Shown here in pieces: positions 46,345 to 55,384 of a stretch of DNA of 64,000 nt. The position numbers were made by a program, and so were the translations under genes. The stretch comes from Arachidicoccus sp. (GTDB lineage Bacteria > Bacteroidota > Bacteroidia > Chitinophagales > Chitinophagaceae): NCBI GenBank assembly GCA_028283605.1, contig JAPWKH010000035.1:1-64000 (forward strand), read 5' to 3'. Positions within the stretch are counted from its first letter, which is position 1, and each line of letters starts with the position of its first letter. The notes under the pieces were generated by a model that was not told the origin of the DNA, searched no databases, and worked only from the letters and a program-made list of their open reading frames with translations.

Positions 46345-49131
46345 ATGAATAAAATGTATGTTGTAAAGTTTTTTATAATAAGTATTCTTACCAATGTTTT
46401 ATGCCATGTGCAAGCAATGGTAAATACAAATTTACATCTGCAAAATTTGCGTTGCGAGTTATTGAAAAATCCTATAGGAATAGATGTATTGAAGCCTCAT
46501 TTTAGTTGGGAGATTGAAAGTAATCAGTATTCAGTATATCAACAAGCTTATCAAATCATTGCTTCATCTTCTCTTGATAAGCTTAAAAATAATGAAGGAG
46601 ATATTTGGAATTCAGGCAAAATAAATTCCGATAAGTCCATCCAAGTGTTGTATCAAGGAACTTCATTGAAAAGCGGAGAATTTATTTTTTGGAAAGTGAA
46701 AGTTTGGACAAATAAAGGAGAAAGTGGTTGGAGTACAGTAGCAAATTGGTCTATGGGTTTGTTAAACGTAAAAGATTGGAAAGCTCAATGGATTGGGTGC
46801 AATAGGGCTTTTGCTTGGGATCGTATCTCAAAGTTTTCAAGGCTTTCAGCGCGCTATTACAGGAAGGAATTTTTAGTAAATAAAAAAATTAAAAGAGCGG
46901 TAGTTTATATTTCCGGACTTGGTTTATATGAATTATTTATAAATGGAAAAAAAGTCGGGAACAGCGTATTAACGCCTTCTCCAACAGATTACGATAAAAC
47001 GGTTTTGTATAATACTTATGATGTAACAAACGATTTACATATCGATCAAAATGCACTCGCCGTCACGCTTGGAAACGGTCGATACTTTATTATGCGACAG
47101 AATTATAAACCTCAAAAATGGCATGCATTCGGCTTCCCGAAATTATTACTCCAAACAAATATTGAGTTTGAAGACGGATCGCATCAAATAATAGCAAGCA
47201 ACAATACTTGGAAGTTTACGGCTGACGGGCCAATTCGCTCGAACAACGAATATGACGGAGAAGATTATGACGCTCGTAAAGAAATGCCGGATTGGAATAA
47301 TGTAGGATTTAACGATAAAGATTGGTCTTATGCAAAAGTTGTATCCTCTCCTTTAGGAAAGTTGCATGCGCAAATGAATGAGCCTATGTGCGTGATGAAA
47401 ACGTTGCAGCCTGCGGCCATTAATAAATATAAAAACGGAATGTATATATTGGATATGGGACAAAATTTTGCGGGGCGATTGTTTTTGAAATTAAACGGAA
47501 CAAAACATCGCGGAGATACCGTAACCATGCGTTTTGCAGAAAGCTTGCAGCACGACGGGAGTTTATTTACAGCAAATTTGAGAGATGCAAAAGCAACGGA
47601 TCATTATGTTATGAGAGGGGATGTTCAAGAAGAATGGTCACCGCAATTCGTTTATCATGGATTCCGTTATGTAGAAATTAAAGGGTTGCCGAGAGATCCG
47701 TCGTTAGCCGATTTTAGAGGAGAGGTAATTTATGACGATGTAAAAAACGTTGGAAATTTCACTTGCTCCGATTCAACCGTCAATCAAATATATCACAATG
47801 CATATTGGAGCATTATTTCCGATTACAAAGGAATGCCTGTTGATTGTCCGCAACGCAACGAGAGACAGCCTTGGCTTGGTGATAGAAATACAGGCTGTTA
47901 TGGAGAAAGTTTTTTGATAGATAATGCAATGCTATATGCAAAATGGTTGAATGATATACAAGATGCGCAAACGGCTGGAGGAAGTATTCCGCAAGTGGCG
48001 CCAAACTATTGGTTTTATTATAAAGACGATGTTACCTGGCCATCCACTTATTTATCTGTTGTAGATATGCTGTACAATCAATACGGTGATTCTGTTTCAG
48101 TAAGTAAACATTATGCTTCGATGAAAAAATGGATTTTTTATATGCAACAAAAGTATATGAAAAATTATATCATTAATCGTGACAGCTACGGCGACTGGTG
48201 TGTGCCGCCAGAATCGGGGGAACTGATTCACACACATGATTCTTCACGCAATACATCAGGAGGATTGCTTGCTACGGCTACGTTTTACCATGATTTGCTA
48301 TTGATGAAAAAATTTGCTTTTATCGCACAGCACAATGAAGATACGATGCAATACAATTACTTATTAATTCATGTAAAGAAAGCTTTTAACGACACATTTT
48401 ATAATGCCTCTAAGTATTGCTATTCGAACAATTCCGTTACATCAAATCTTTTGCCTTTGGCTTTTGGCATTGTGGACAAAAAAAATGAACAAGCTGTTTT
48501 TGATAATATTATAACCAAAATTAAAAACGATTTTAATAATCATATTCCTACCGGTGTTATTGGTACGCAATGGTTGCTGCGAATGCTCACAAAATTCGGG
48601 CGAGACGATTTAGCATATCAACTGACAGCGAATCGAGATTATCCCGGTTGGGGTTATATGGCTGCAAGTGGGGCTACTACTACATGGGAATTGTGGAATG
48701 GTAATACAGCGAGTGCAAAAATGAATTCTCAAAACCATGTAATGCTTTTAGGAGATTTATTGATTTGGTTGTACCAGAATGAGGCGGGCATTAAATCTGA
48801 TACAAAGGAGGTTGCATTTAAAAAGATAATAATGAAGCCTGAGATTAATTCAAAAATGAAATTCCTCTCTGCTTCTTATCATTCGATATATGGTCAGATA
48901 ATAAGTAATTGGAAAAAAGAAGGAAATAATTTTCAGTGGACAATTCAAGTTCCTTCAAACACTTCTGCAATTGTATATATTCCTGCAAAAACAAATAATA
49001 AAATTCTCGAAAAGGATAAAGACATTTCATTGAATACAAATATAAGTTTTCTGAAAGCTGATGACGGATATAATATTTATAATGTAGGTTCCGGTAAATA
49101 TGATTTTGTTTCGGTAAACATTATTGATTAA
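46345..49131 (+). CDS. GH78 alpha-L-rhamnosidase (first of three)
   Basis: 928 residues, signal peptide to about residue 25. Modules are the rhamnosidase N-terminal fibronectin-like domain (HFSWEIES, IFWKVKVWTNKGESGWS), a beta-sandwich with GLGLYELFINGKKVGNSVLTP, a second sandwich (YILDMGQNFAGRLFLKLNG), and the (alpha/alpha)6 catalytic barrel. General acid Glu506 lies in DCPQRNERQPWLGD, and general base Glu782 in GATTTWELWNG. A C-terminal beta-sandwich with IIMKPEINSKMKFLSASY ends it. It removes terminal alpha-L-rhamnose by inversion. Rhamnose is abundant in RG-I and in RG-II chains A and B. Confidence 0.95.
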   Translation: MNKMYVVKFFIISILTNVLCHVQAMVNTNLHLQNLRCELLKNPIGIDVLKPHFSWEIESNQYSVYQQAYQIIASSSLDKLKNNEGDIWNSGKINSDKSIQVLYQGTSLKSGEFIFWKVKVWTNKGESGWSTVANWSMGLLNVKDWKAQWIGCNRAFAWDRISKFSRLSARYYRKEFLVNKKIKRAVVYISGLGLYELFINGKKVGNSVLTPSPTDYDKTVLYNTYDVTNDLHIDQNALAVTLGNGRYFIMRQNYKPQKWHAFGFPKLLLQTNIEFEDGSHQIIASNNTWKFTADGPIRSNNEYDGEDYDARKEMPDWNNVGFNDKDWSYAKVVSSPLGKLHAQMNEPMCVMKTLQPAAINKYKNGMYILDMGQNFAGRLFLKLNGTKHRGDTVTMRFAESLQHDGSLFTANLRDAKATDHYVMRGDVQEEWSPQFVYHGFRYVEIKGLPRDPSLADFRGEVIYDDVKNVGNFTCSDSTVNQIYHNAYWSIISDYKGMPVDCPQRNERQPWLGDRNTGCYGESFLIDNAMLYAKWLNDIQDAQTAGGSIPQVAPNYWFYYKDDVTWPSTYLSVVDMLYNQYGDSVSVSKHYASMKKWIFYMQQKYMKNYIINRDSYGDWCVPPESGELIHTHDSSRNTSGGLLATATFYHDLLLMKKFAFIAQHNEDTMQYNYLLIHVKKAFNDTFYNASKYCYSNNSVTSNLLPLAFGIVDKKNEQAVFDNIITKIKNDFNNHIPTGVIGTQWLLRMLTKFGRDDLAYQLTANRDYPGWGYMAASGATTTWELWNGNTASAKMNSQNHVMLLGDLLIWLYQNEAGIKSDTKEVAFKKIIMKPEINSKMKFLSASYHSIYGQIISNWKKEGNNFQWTIQVPSNTSAIVYIPAKTNNKILEKDKDISLNTNISFLKADDGYNIYNVGSGKYDFVSVNIID

Positions 49132-49143
49132 AAATTTACAATA

Positions 49144-49839
49144 ATGAAAAACTATTTTTTGAAAAATATAATTACAATTTTCACGGGAATTATTCTTTTA
49201 AATTATTCAGCCGTAAATGCACAATCGTCAATTGCTGATAGCGCCGATGCTCAAATTCAACAAAAAGCAACAAGCTGGGTACAAGCATTAAACCTCAATG
49301 ATGATGCAAAAGCAATGCGTGTGGAAAAAGTAGTTGCAGCACATTTGATTTCAGTGCGCGATTGGCACAACAGCCATCCCTACACGTTGGTTCCCGAAGG
49401 AATTAATCCTGTTACAGGAAATAAATTAACGCAACTTGACAGACAGCTTATCGTAAGTTCTACAATTCCATCATCTGTTCATAACAGCCTGATGACAGGA
49501 CTTCGTGAAAATTTGAATGAAGAACAAGTGGAAGCTATATTAGATAAATACACGGTAGGTAAAGTTGCTTTTACCATGAAAGGTTACGAAGCAATCGTGC
49601 CGAATCTTACAGACACGGAAAGAGCAGTTATCATGACCAATCTTAAAAATGCGAGAGAGCAAGCCATTGATTATAAAAACATGAAAGAAATATCAGCCAT
49701 ATTTGATATTTATAAAACGAAGAATGAACAGTATCTGAATGAGCATGGCCGTAATTGGAGACAGTTGTTTAAAAATTATGTAAATAAAGTAAAAGCGGAA
49801 AAAGCGGCGAAAGACAATGAAGGCAAACATGCGAACTAA
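49144..49839 (+). CDS. Secreted DUF3826 protein (second copy)
   Basis: 231 residues, signal peptide ending AVNAQ. DUF3826 features are stronger here than in the first copy: TSWVQALNLNDDAKAMRVEKVVAAHL, LNEEQVEAILDKYTVGKVAFTMKGY, IVPNLTDTERAVIMTNLKNAREQAID, and a charged helical tail rich in Lys/Glu. No catalytic residues can be named. It lies between a rhamnosidase and a propeller protein in the tight block 3 array. Two DUF3826 genes in one PUL, one at the head of each of two groups, suggests a real part in the pathway rather than chance. Confidence 0.92.
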   Translation: MKNYFLKNIITIFTGIILLNYSAVNAQSSIADSADAQIQQKATSWVQALNLNDDAKAMRVEKVVAAHLISVRDWHNSHPYTLVPEGINPVTGNKLTQLDRQLIVSSTIPSSVHNSLMTGLRENLNEEQVEAILDKYTVGKVAFTMKGYEAIVPNLTDTERAVIMTNLKNAREQAIDYKNMKEISAIFDIYKTKNEQYLNEHGRNWRQLFKNYVNKVKAEKAAKDNEGKHAN

Positions 49840-49862
49840 ATCTACTCAAAAAAAATTACCTG

Positions 49863-51017
49863 ATGAAACAAAAAATCATCATTCTCTTATTCATGATTTC
49901 TTTATCATTTATTTCGCTCAATTTACCGGCGCAAAAACAAAATTATTGGAAAGATGGAATTGTGAAGGATGAATTTATATATGATAGTGCGCCATTTCCT
50001 CAATGCCATTCTGCTACGATTGCGGAAACACCCAAAGGATTGGTAGTCGCATTTTTTGGTGGAACAAAAGAGCGAAATCCCGATGTTGAGATCAAAGTTT
50101 GCAGATTGATAAATGGCAAATGGACGGCGCCGGTATCTGTTGCCGATGGGATTCAAAACGATACGCTTCGTTATCCCACATGGAATCCTGTTTTATATCA
50201 AATTCCACACGGAGATTTATTATTGTTTTATAAAATTGGTCCAAAGCCAGCTGTATGGAAAGGCTGGATGATTCGCTCCCATGATAATGGTATTAATTGG
50301 TCTGCGCCCGAAGCTCTGCCGGATGGATTTCTAGGCCCTGTTAAAAATAAACCAATTGCGCTTGCCGACGGCTCCTTACTTTTTCCTTCAGGTGTAGAAA
50401 GCGGCAAAACGGCTATTCATTTTGAACTGTATAATATCAGGCAAAATACATGGAAAATGATGCAATTGCCGCCAAATGATTCAAATTATAAAAGCCCTAT
50501 ACAACCAACAATTATTCTGCATGGAAAAGATACTTTGCAAGCACTATGCAGGAGCAAAGAAGAAAGAATTTTACAAACATGGTCTTATGATAATGGTAAA
50601 ACATGGACAAGCTTGTCTAAAACAAACTTGCCCAACAACAACTCGGGAATCGATGCAGTTACTTTAAAAGATGGCAGATATCTGCTGGCTTACAATCACG
50701 CGATTCCGGATTCTACATGGAAAAACGGAAAGGGGTCACGCACACCTTTGAATTTAGCTGTATCCAAAGATGGTAAAAACTGGTATGCAGCTTTGATTTT
50801 GGAGGATTCTCCTGTCAGTCAATATTCTTATCCTTCGATAATCCAAACAAACGATGGAAAAATTCAACTTGTATATACGTGGCGTAGAGCAAGAATTAAA
50901 TATGTAGAGGTGGATTTATCAAAACTGAAGCCTATAAAAATAACAAACGGATTATGGCCAAAGCTGAAAGGCTATCGCACACCTGTAATTACTAATTATA
51001 AGTCTGAAGAAGATTAA
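49863..51017 (+). CDS. Secreted BNR/sialidase-fold beta-propeller protein
   Basis: 384 residues with a signal peptide ending LPAQ. The mature protein is a single six-bladed propeller of the BNR_2 kind: HSATIAETPKGLVVAFFGG at the first blade, MIRSHDNGINWSAP and TWSYDNGKTWTSL as Asp-box-like turns, and KNKPIALADGSLLFPSG plus LAVSKDGKNW later. This type is widespread in plant-glycan loci of Bacteroidota and is usually labelled exo-sialidase from fold alone; the sialidase arginine triad cannot be confirmed by eye and the substrate here is probably not sialic acid. It differs from the propeller at 40218 in size and lacks the lectin-like tail. Confidence 0.8.
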   Translation: MKQKIIILLFMISLSFISLNLPAQKQNYWKDGIVKDEFIYDSAPFPQCHSATIAETPKGLVVAFFGGTKERNPDVEIKVCRLINGKWTAPVSVADGIQNDTLRYPTWNPVLYQIPHGDLLLFYKIGPKPAVWKGWMIRSHDNGINWSAPEALPDGFLGPVKNKPIALADGSLLFPSGVESGKTAIHFELYNIRQNTWKMMQLPPNDSNYKSPIQPTIILHGKDTLQALCRSKEERILQTWSYDNGKTWTSLSKTNLPNNNSGIDAVTLKDGRYLLAYNHAIPDSTWKNGKGSRTPLNLAVSKDGKNWYAALILEDSPVSQYSYPSIIQTNDGKIQLVYTWRRARIKYVEVDLSKLKPIKITNGLWPKLKGYRTPVITNYKSEED

Positions 51018-51026
51018 ACGAAACCA

Positions 51027-52457
51027 ATGCACAACATTTCATTTATAAAAAGAAGCCTGTTTTTTCTGTTTGCTTTTATCGCATTGCAAAATGTAATTTA
51101 TGCGCAGTATTTTGACACTGATAATAAATACGCCATGTCATTGTCAGAAGTTTTAGATAAGATAGAGCAACGCTATCATATAGTCATAAAGAGAAAACCA
51201 AAAATGGAAGAAGGCAAAATAGTAGACTATGCCTTGTGGAGATTTAAAAGCAATGTAGACAGTACATTGGCATCTGTTTTAAACAATTTAGATATAAATG
51301 CAATCAAAATTGATTCTGCCCATTATGAATTGAAAGAATACCAATATTATCGTTGGAATGTACAAGACGGTTGGAATGAGCTGGATAGGATTTCTTCTCA
51401 GTATCATAATAAACAACAATGGGAATTAAGGAAAGATTCTTTACGAGAAGAATTGTATCAGGCATTGGAATTATCGCCTTTACCGGCAAAGCCCAATATG
51501 CAACCTGTCGTTACGAAAGAAAGAATTTATAATGGCTATTCGGTACAAAATATTGCTATAGAAATTTTACCGGGACTGTATATTAATGGCTCTTTGTATA
51601 AACCATTACGAATACATGGAAAAATACCAATAATGCTTTCTCCGGATGGGCATTGGGATCAACAGCGTTATCGTCCGGATTGTCAAATTCGTTGTGCAAC
51701 ATTGGCACGAATGGGTTGTATGGCTTACAGTTATGATTTGTTTGCATGGGGAGAATCTTTGTTGCAATTTAAAACGGAAGACCATCGCAGGAGTCTTTCG
51801 CAAGTAGTGCAAACTTTAGGCGCGATTCGCATTCTTGATTATGTATGCTCCTTGAAAGAAACAGATACAAGCAGAATCGGTATCAGCGGCGGCTCCGGGG
51901 GAGGCAGTCATACAGTATTGATGGCAGCGCTCGATAAAAGAATAAAATTGAGTGCGCCGGTTGTTTCGGTTTCTTCGTATTTCTATGGTGGTTGTCCTTG
52001 CGAAAGTGGCATGCCTATCCACTTTTGTGCCGGCGGTACTGATAATGTAGAGCTTGCAGCTATGGCTGCTCCAAATCCGCAACTCTTAATATCTGATGGA
52101 AAAGACTGGACTCAGCACATGCCCGAGCACGATTTTCCTTATCTCAAAAAAATGTATGGTTATTATAATGCAGAGAGTAATGTTGAAAATGTTCACTTGC
52201 CTATTGAGGGGCATGATTACGGCATTTCAAAACGAGCGGCTTTATATCATTTCGTGGCAAAATATTTTGGCTTGGATATTCGTAAAATCGAAAAAGACGG
52301 TACAATAGATGAGTCAAAAGCAACAATAGAAAAAGAAGCTGAAATGTATGTATTCGGCGACAAGGGTCAATATTTGCCCAAAGATGCTATTAAAGGATTT
52401 GATAATTTGGAAAAAGTCTTTAACAAAGCCATTGGAAAAAATTATAATGAGCAATAA
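51027..52457 (+). CDS. Secreted alpha/beta-hydrolase esterase with N-terminal STN-like domain
   Basis: 476 residues, signal peptide ending IYAQ (27). Residues about 35-103 look like the STN/DUF4974 module of SusC and FecR proteins (SLSEVLDKIEQRYHIVIK, then a second half TLASVLNNLDINAIKID ending in a beta-strand). A helical linker leads to an alpha/beta hydrolase related to acetylxylan esterases (about 165-420): nucleophile Ser290 in ISGGSGGGSH, an oxyanion region near SPDGHWDQQ, and catalytic His396 in IEGHDYG. It probably removes acetyl or methyl esters from pectin oligosaccharides in the periplasm. The stop overlaps the next start by 11 bp. Confidence 0.8.
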   Translation: MHNISFIKRSLFFLFAFIALQNVIYAQYFDTDNKYAMSLSEVLDKIEQRYHIVIKRKPKMEEGKIVDYALWRFKSNVDSTLASVLNNLDINAIKIDSAHYELKEYQYYRWNVQDGWNELDRISSQYHNKQQWELRKDSLREELYQALELSPLPAKPNMQPVVTKERIYNGYSVQNIAIEILPGLYINGSLYKPLRIHGKIPIMLSPDGHWDQQRYRPDCQIRCATLARMGCMAYSYDLFAWGESLLQFKTEDHRRSLSQVVQTLGAIRILDYVCSLKETDTSRIGISGGSGGGSHTVLMAALDKRIKLSAPVVSVSSYFYGGCPCESGMPIHFCAGGTDNVELAAMAAPNPQLLISDGKDWTQHMPEHDFPYLKKMYGYYNAESNVENVHLPIEGHDYGISKRAALYHFVAKYFGLDIRKIEKDGTIDESKATIEKEAEMYVFGDKGQYLPKDAIKGFDNLEKVFNKAIGKNYNEQ

Positions 52458-53376
52458 GATAATGCATGCGATAAAAAATGATGTTTCAAGAAGAAATTTT
52501 TTGAAGTCGGGCGGAAAATTTTTAGGAGGGCTGATGCTTGCTCCGAAACACATTTGGATAAAAGACTTAATACCCGATGGGTCCTGCAGATACAAAATTG
52601 CAGTCGCAGATATTATGATTTTAAAAAGACAAAAAATTGGAGCATTTGATCTCACAAAAGAAATAGGTGCAGATGGCGTAGAGATTGATATGGGCGGATT
52701 GGGCAACCGAGAAAGTTTTGAGAATAAATTGAATAATTCCGTCGTACGACAAGAATTCCTATCAAAATCAAAAGAGACAAACGTAGGAATTTCTTCACTT
52801 GCTATGACCGGTTTTTATTCGCAATCATTCGCGACAAGAGCTACCTGGCAAAAAAATATTTCTGATTGTATTACTACCATGAAGGCGATGAAAATCAAGG
52901 CGGCATTCCTTCCTTTAGGTGTAAACAGCGATTTAAAAAAGTATCCGGAATTAAGGCCTTCATTGGTGCAAAGATTAAGGGTAGCTGGTAAGTTGGCGCA
53001 CGATATGAAAATGGTAATCGGTATTGAAACTTCTTTGGATGCAGCAGATGAAGTGAAATTTTTACGAGACATAAATTCACCGGGTATCAAGAGCTATTTC
53101 AATTTTGCGAATGCTTTGGATGCCGGAAGAAATGTAAGTGAAGAATTGAAAATTTTAGGGAAAGAAAACCTTTGCCAGATACATTGTACCGATACCGATG
53201 GCGTATGGTTACAGAACGATGCCAAAATAAATATGAAAGAGATTAAAAATACTTTAGACAAAATGCATTGGTCTGGCTGGTTGGTTATTCAACGTTCTCG
53301 TGATATGAACGATGTGCATAATGTAAAATATAATTTTTCAGCGAATACAAAATATATGAAAAGTATATTTCAATAA
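52447..53376 (+). CDS. Tat-exported xylose-isomerase-like TIM-barrel protein (sugar isomerase/epimerase family)
   Basis: 309 residues from ATG 52447, 11 bp inside the previous gene; ATG 52462 is possible too. The N-terminus carries a twin-arginine signal (DVSRRNFLKSGG, then a hydrophobic stretch), so the folded protein goes to the periplasm. The rest is an AP-endonuclease-2/xylose-isomerase barrel: EIGADGVEIDMGG, VGISSLAMTG, MVIGIETSLDAADE, LCQIHCTDTDGVW, GWLVIQRSRD. Where the family usually has Asp and Glu metal ligands it shows Asn (SYFNFANAL) and Gln (VIQRS). Relatives include isomerases, the periplasmic 3-keto-glucal hydratase and apionate-pathway enzymes. Its neighbour set (oxidoreductase, symporter) supports sugar processing, but the reaction is unknown. 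Confidence 0.8.
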   Translation: MSNKIMHAIKNDVSRRNFLKSGGKFLGGLMLAPKHIWIKDLIPDGSCRYKIAVADIMILKRQKIGAFDLTKEIGADGVEIDMGGLGNRESFENKLNNSVVRQEFLSKSKETNVGISSLAMTGFYSQSFATRATWQKNISDCITTMKAMKIKAAFLPLGVNSDLKKYPELRPSLVQRLRVAGKLAHDMKMVIGIETSLDAADEVKFLRDINSPGIKSYFNFANALDAGRNVSEELKILGKENLCQIHCTDTDGVWLQNDAKINMKEIKNTLDKMHWSGWLVIQRSRDMNDVHNVKYNFSANTKYMKSIFQ

Positions 53377-53389
53377 AGGGTTTAATTAT

Positions 53390-55384
53390 ATGGCTAATCG
53401 AGAAATATATAGTATTTACAAGGCATTTAGAGGAATATCATTTGTGATATTTATACTTGTTTGTTCAAATGCTAATGCATTTTCATTCCATAATAATAGT
53501 CATAATGATACAGCATTTATCTATGTTTCATTGCGCGGGAATGATACAAATACGGGAACGAGGAATTATCCTTTGGCATCGCTGGCAATAGCATTGAGAA
53601 AAGCAAGAGAAATGCGCAGATTGAATAATCCGTTGATAAAAAATGGCATACATATTTTACTTGAAAAAGGAATTTATAATGCAGGCGAAACTTTATTTAT
53701 TCGTCCTGAGGATTCCGGAACACCTGAAAGTCCTACGGTTATTGAATCGGAAGAAAATACAGCAGCCGTCATAAGTGGGGGTATTAACATATATGGTTGG
53801 GAAAAGATACATGAACATATTAAGGGAATACCTGATGCTGCCCAAGGTAAACTGTATGTTGCCAATGCACAAATGATGGATGGCCGGCTGCTGGAATTTC
53901 GTCAACTATGGGTAAATGGCAATAAAGCTGTCCGCGCAAAAGCTTTCAATGGCGATAGCATGATGAGGATATTAAATTGGAATTTTAATAATCAAACTTG
54001 TATCATCCCTGCTATCAAAAATTTTAATCCAAGTAATGTTGTGGGTTTGGAAATGTTGATACATCAATGGTGGGCAATTGCAATATTGCGAATTAGGGCT
54101 GTAAAAATGGAAAGAGATAGTATAATACTATCTTTTTATCAACCCGAATCTCGCATTGAATCTGAGCATCCGTGGCCTGCACCTTGGCTGTCGAAAGAAA
54201 CGGGCAATTCAGCTTTTAATTTGATCAATTCTTTACAATTTCTCGATGAGCAAGGAGAATGGTATCTTGATAAAGAAAACAAAAAGATATATTATTGGCC
54301 GCGCGACGGAGAAGATATGGTCAGTGCAAATGTTGTTGCGCCTGCTCTTACAACGCTTGTTAAAATAGAAGGAACGGCAGACAGGCCGGTTACAAATATT
54401 GTTTTTAAAAACATATCTTTTAATTATAGTACCTGGATGCGTCCATCTTTGCAAGGTCATGTGCCGTTACAGGCAGGCATGTATTTATTGGATGCATATA
54501 AATTAAATCCGCAGGATACAAAAGAAAAGAAAGGACTGGAAAATCAAGCGTGGATTGGAAGGCCGCCAGCTGCTGTTGAAGTATGCTATGCAAATCATTT
54601 AAAGTTTGAAAGATGCAAATTTAAACATCTTGCTTCAACGGGATTAGATTTTGTCCGCGGCACTCATGATGATGTACTGGAGGGTAATTTATTAAAAGAT
54701 ATTGGCGGCACAGGTATTCAAATAGGTGTATATTCCGATAAACCAATTGAAACACACTTGTCTTACAATCCTTCAGATAAAAGAGATGTATGTACAAATG
54801 AATTAATTAAAAACAATCTTGTTACTGACATTGCAAACGAAGATTGGGGTTGTGTCGGCATCAGCGCTGGTTATGTAAAAAATATTCAGATTGAACACAA
54901 TGAAGTTAGTGATGTCTCTTATTCGGGGATATGTGTGGGTTGGGGATGGACGAAAAATATAAACGCCATGTCCGGTAACCGAATATATGCTAATAAAGTA
55001 ACTCATTATGCAAAGCGCATGTACGATGTTGGCGGCATCTATACATTATCCGCACAGCCTCAAAGCATCATAGAAAATAATTATATAGATAGTATATATA
55101 AAGCGCCATATCCGCACGATCCCAAACACTGGTATTATTTTTATTTGGATGAAGGTTCATCTTATATCACTTTGAAGAATAATTGGTCTCCTGAAATTAA
55201 AGTGATGAAAAATTCTAATGGTCCGGGCAATCAATGGATAAATAACGGGCCAAGTGTGATTAAAGAAATTCGTGATGCGGCTGGCTTGGAACCCCAATAC
55301 AAATATTTATTACAAGAAAAAACTGTTGACAATCATTGGCCGATTAATCATGCTGATAAAAAAATAGAAATAGATGGAAAGTAA
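53390..55384 (+). CDS. Right-handed beta-helix protein, GH141-like
   Basis: 664 residues; an N-terminal hydrophobic helix (FRGISFVIFILVCSNANAF) is a signal peptide. The mature part starts FIYVSLRGNDTNTGTRNYPLAS and continues as a parallel beta-helix with an inserted sandwich (EFRQLWVNGNKAVRAKAF), a layout shared with GH141 enzymes. Helix coils with KFERCKFKHLASTGLDFVRG, NEVSDVSYSGICVGWGW and YDVGGIYTLSAQPQS line the putative cleft, where Asp residues sit. GH141 contains the RG-II alpha-L-fucosidase and a xylanase. In this locus alpha-fucosidase on RG-II chain A is the favoured reading. It overlaps the oxidoreductase gene by 11 bp. Confidence 0.72.
   Translation: MANREIYSIYKAFRGISFVIFILVCSNANAFSFHNNSHNDTAFIYVSLRGNDTNTGTRNYPLASLAIALRKAREMRRLNNPLIKNGIHILLEKGIYNAGETLFIRPEDSGTPESPTVIESEENTAAVISGGINIYGWEKIHEHIKGIPDAAQGKLYVANAQMMDGRLLEFRQLWVNGNKAVRAKAFNGDSMMRILNWNFNNQTCIIPAIKNFNPSNVVGLEMLIHQWWAIAILRIRAVKMERDSIILSFYQPESRIESEHPWPAPWLSKETGNSAFNLINSLQFLDEQGEWYLDKENKKIYYWPRDGEDMVSANVVAPALTTLVKIEGTADRPVTNIVFKNISFNYSTWMRPSLQGHVPLQAGMYLLDAYKLNPQDTKEKKGLENQAWIGRPPAAVEVCYANHLKFERCKFKHLASTGLDFVRGTHDDVLEGNLLKDIGGTGIQIGVYSDKPIETHLSYNPSDKRDVCTNELIKNNLVTDIANEDWGCVGISAGYVKNIQIEHNEVSDVSYSGICVGWGWTKNINAMSGNRIYANKVTHYAKRMYDVGGIYTLSAQPQSIIENNYIDSIYKAPYPHDPKHWYYFYLDEGSSYITLKNNWSPEIKVMKNSNGPGNQWINNGPSVIKEIRDAAGLEPQYKYLLQEKTVDNHWPINHADKKIEIDGK

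Noticed and set aside
40218-51017. Sialidase function for the two BNR propellers
   Set aside because: Fold alone does not show it, the arginine triad could not be confirmed, and plant pectin has no sialic acid.
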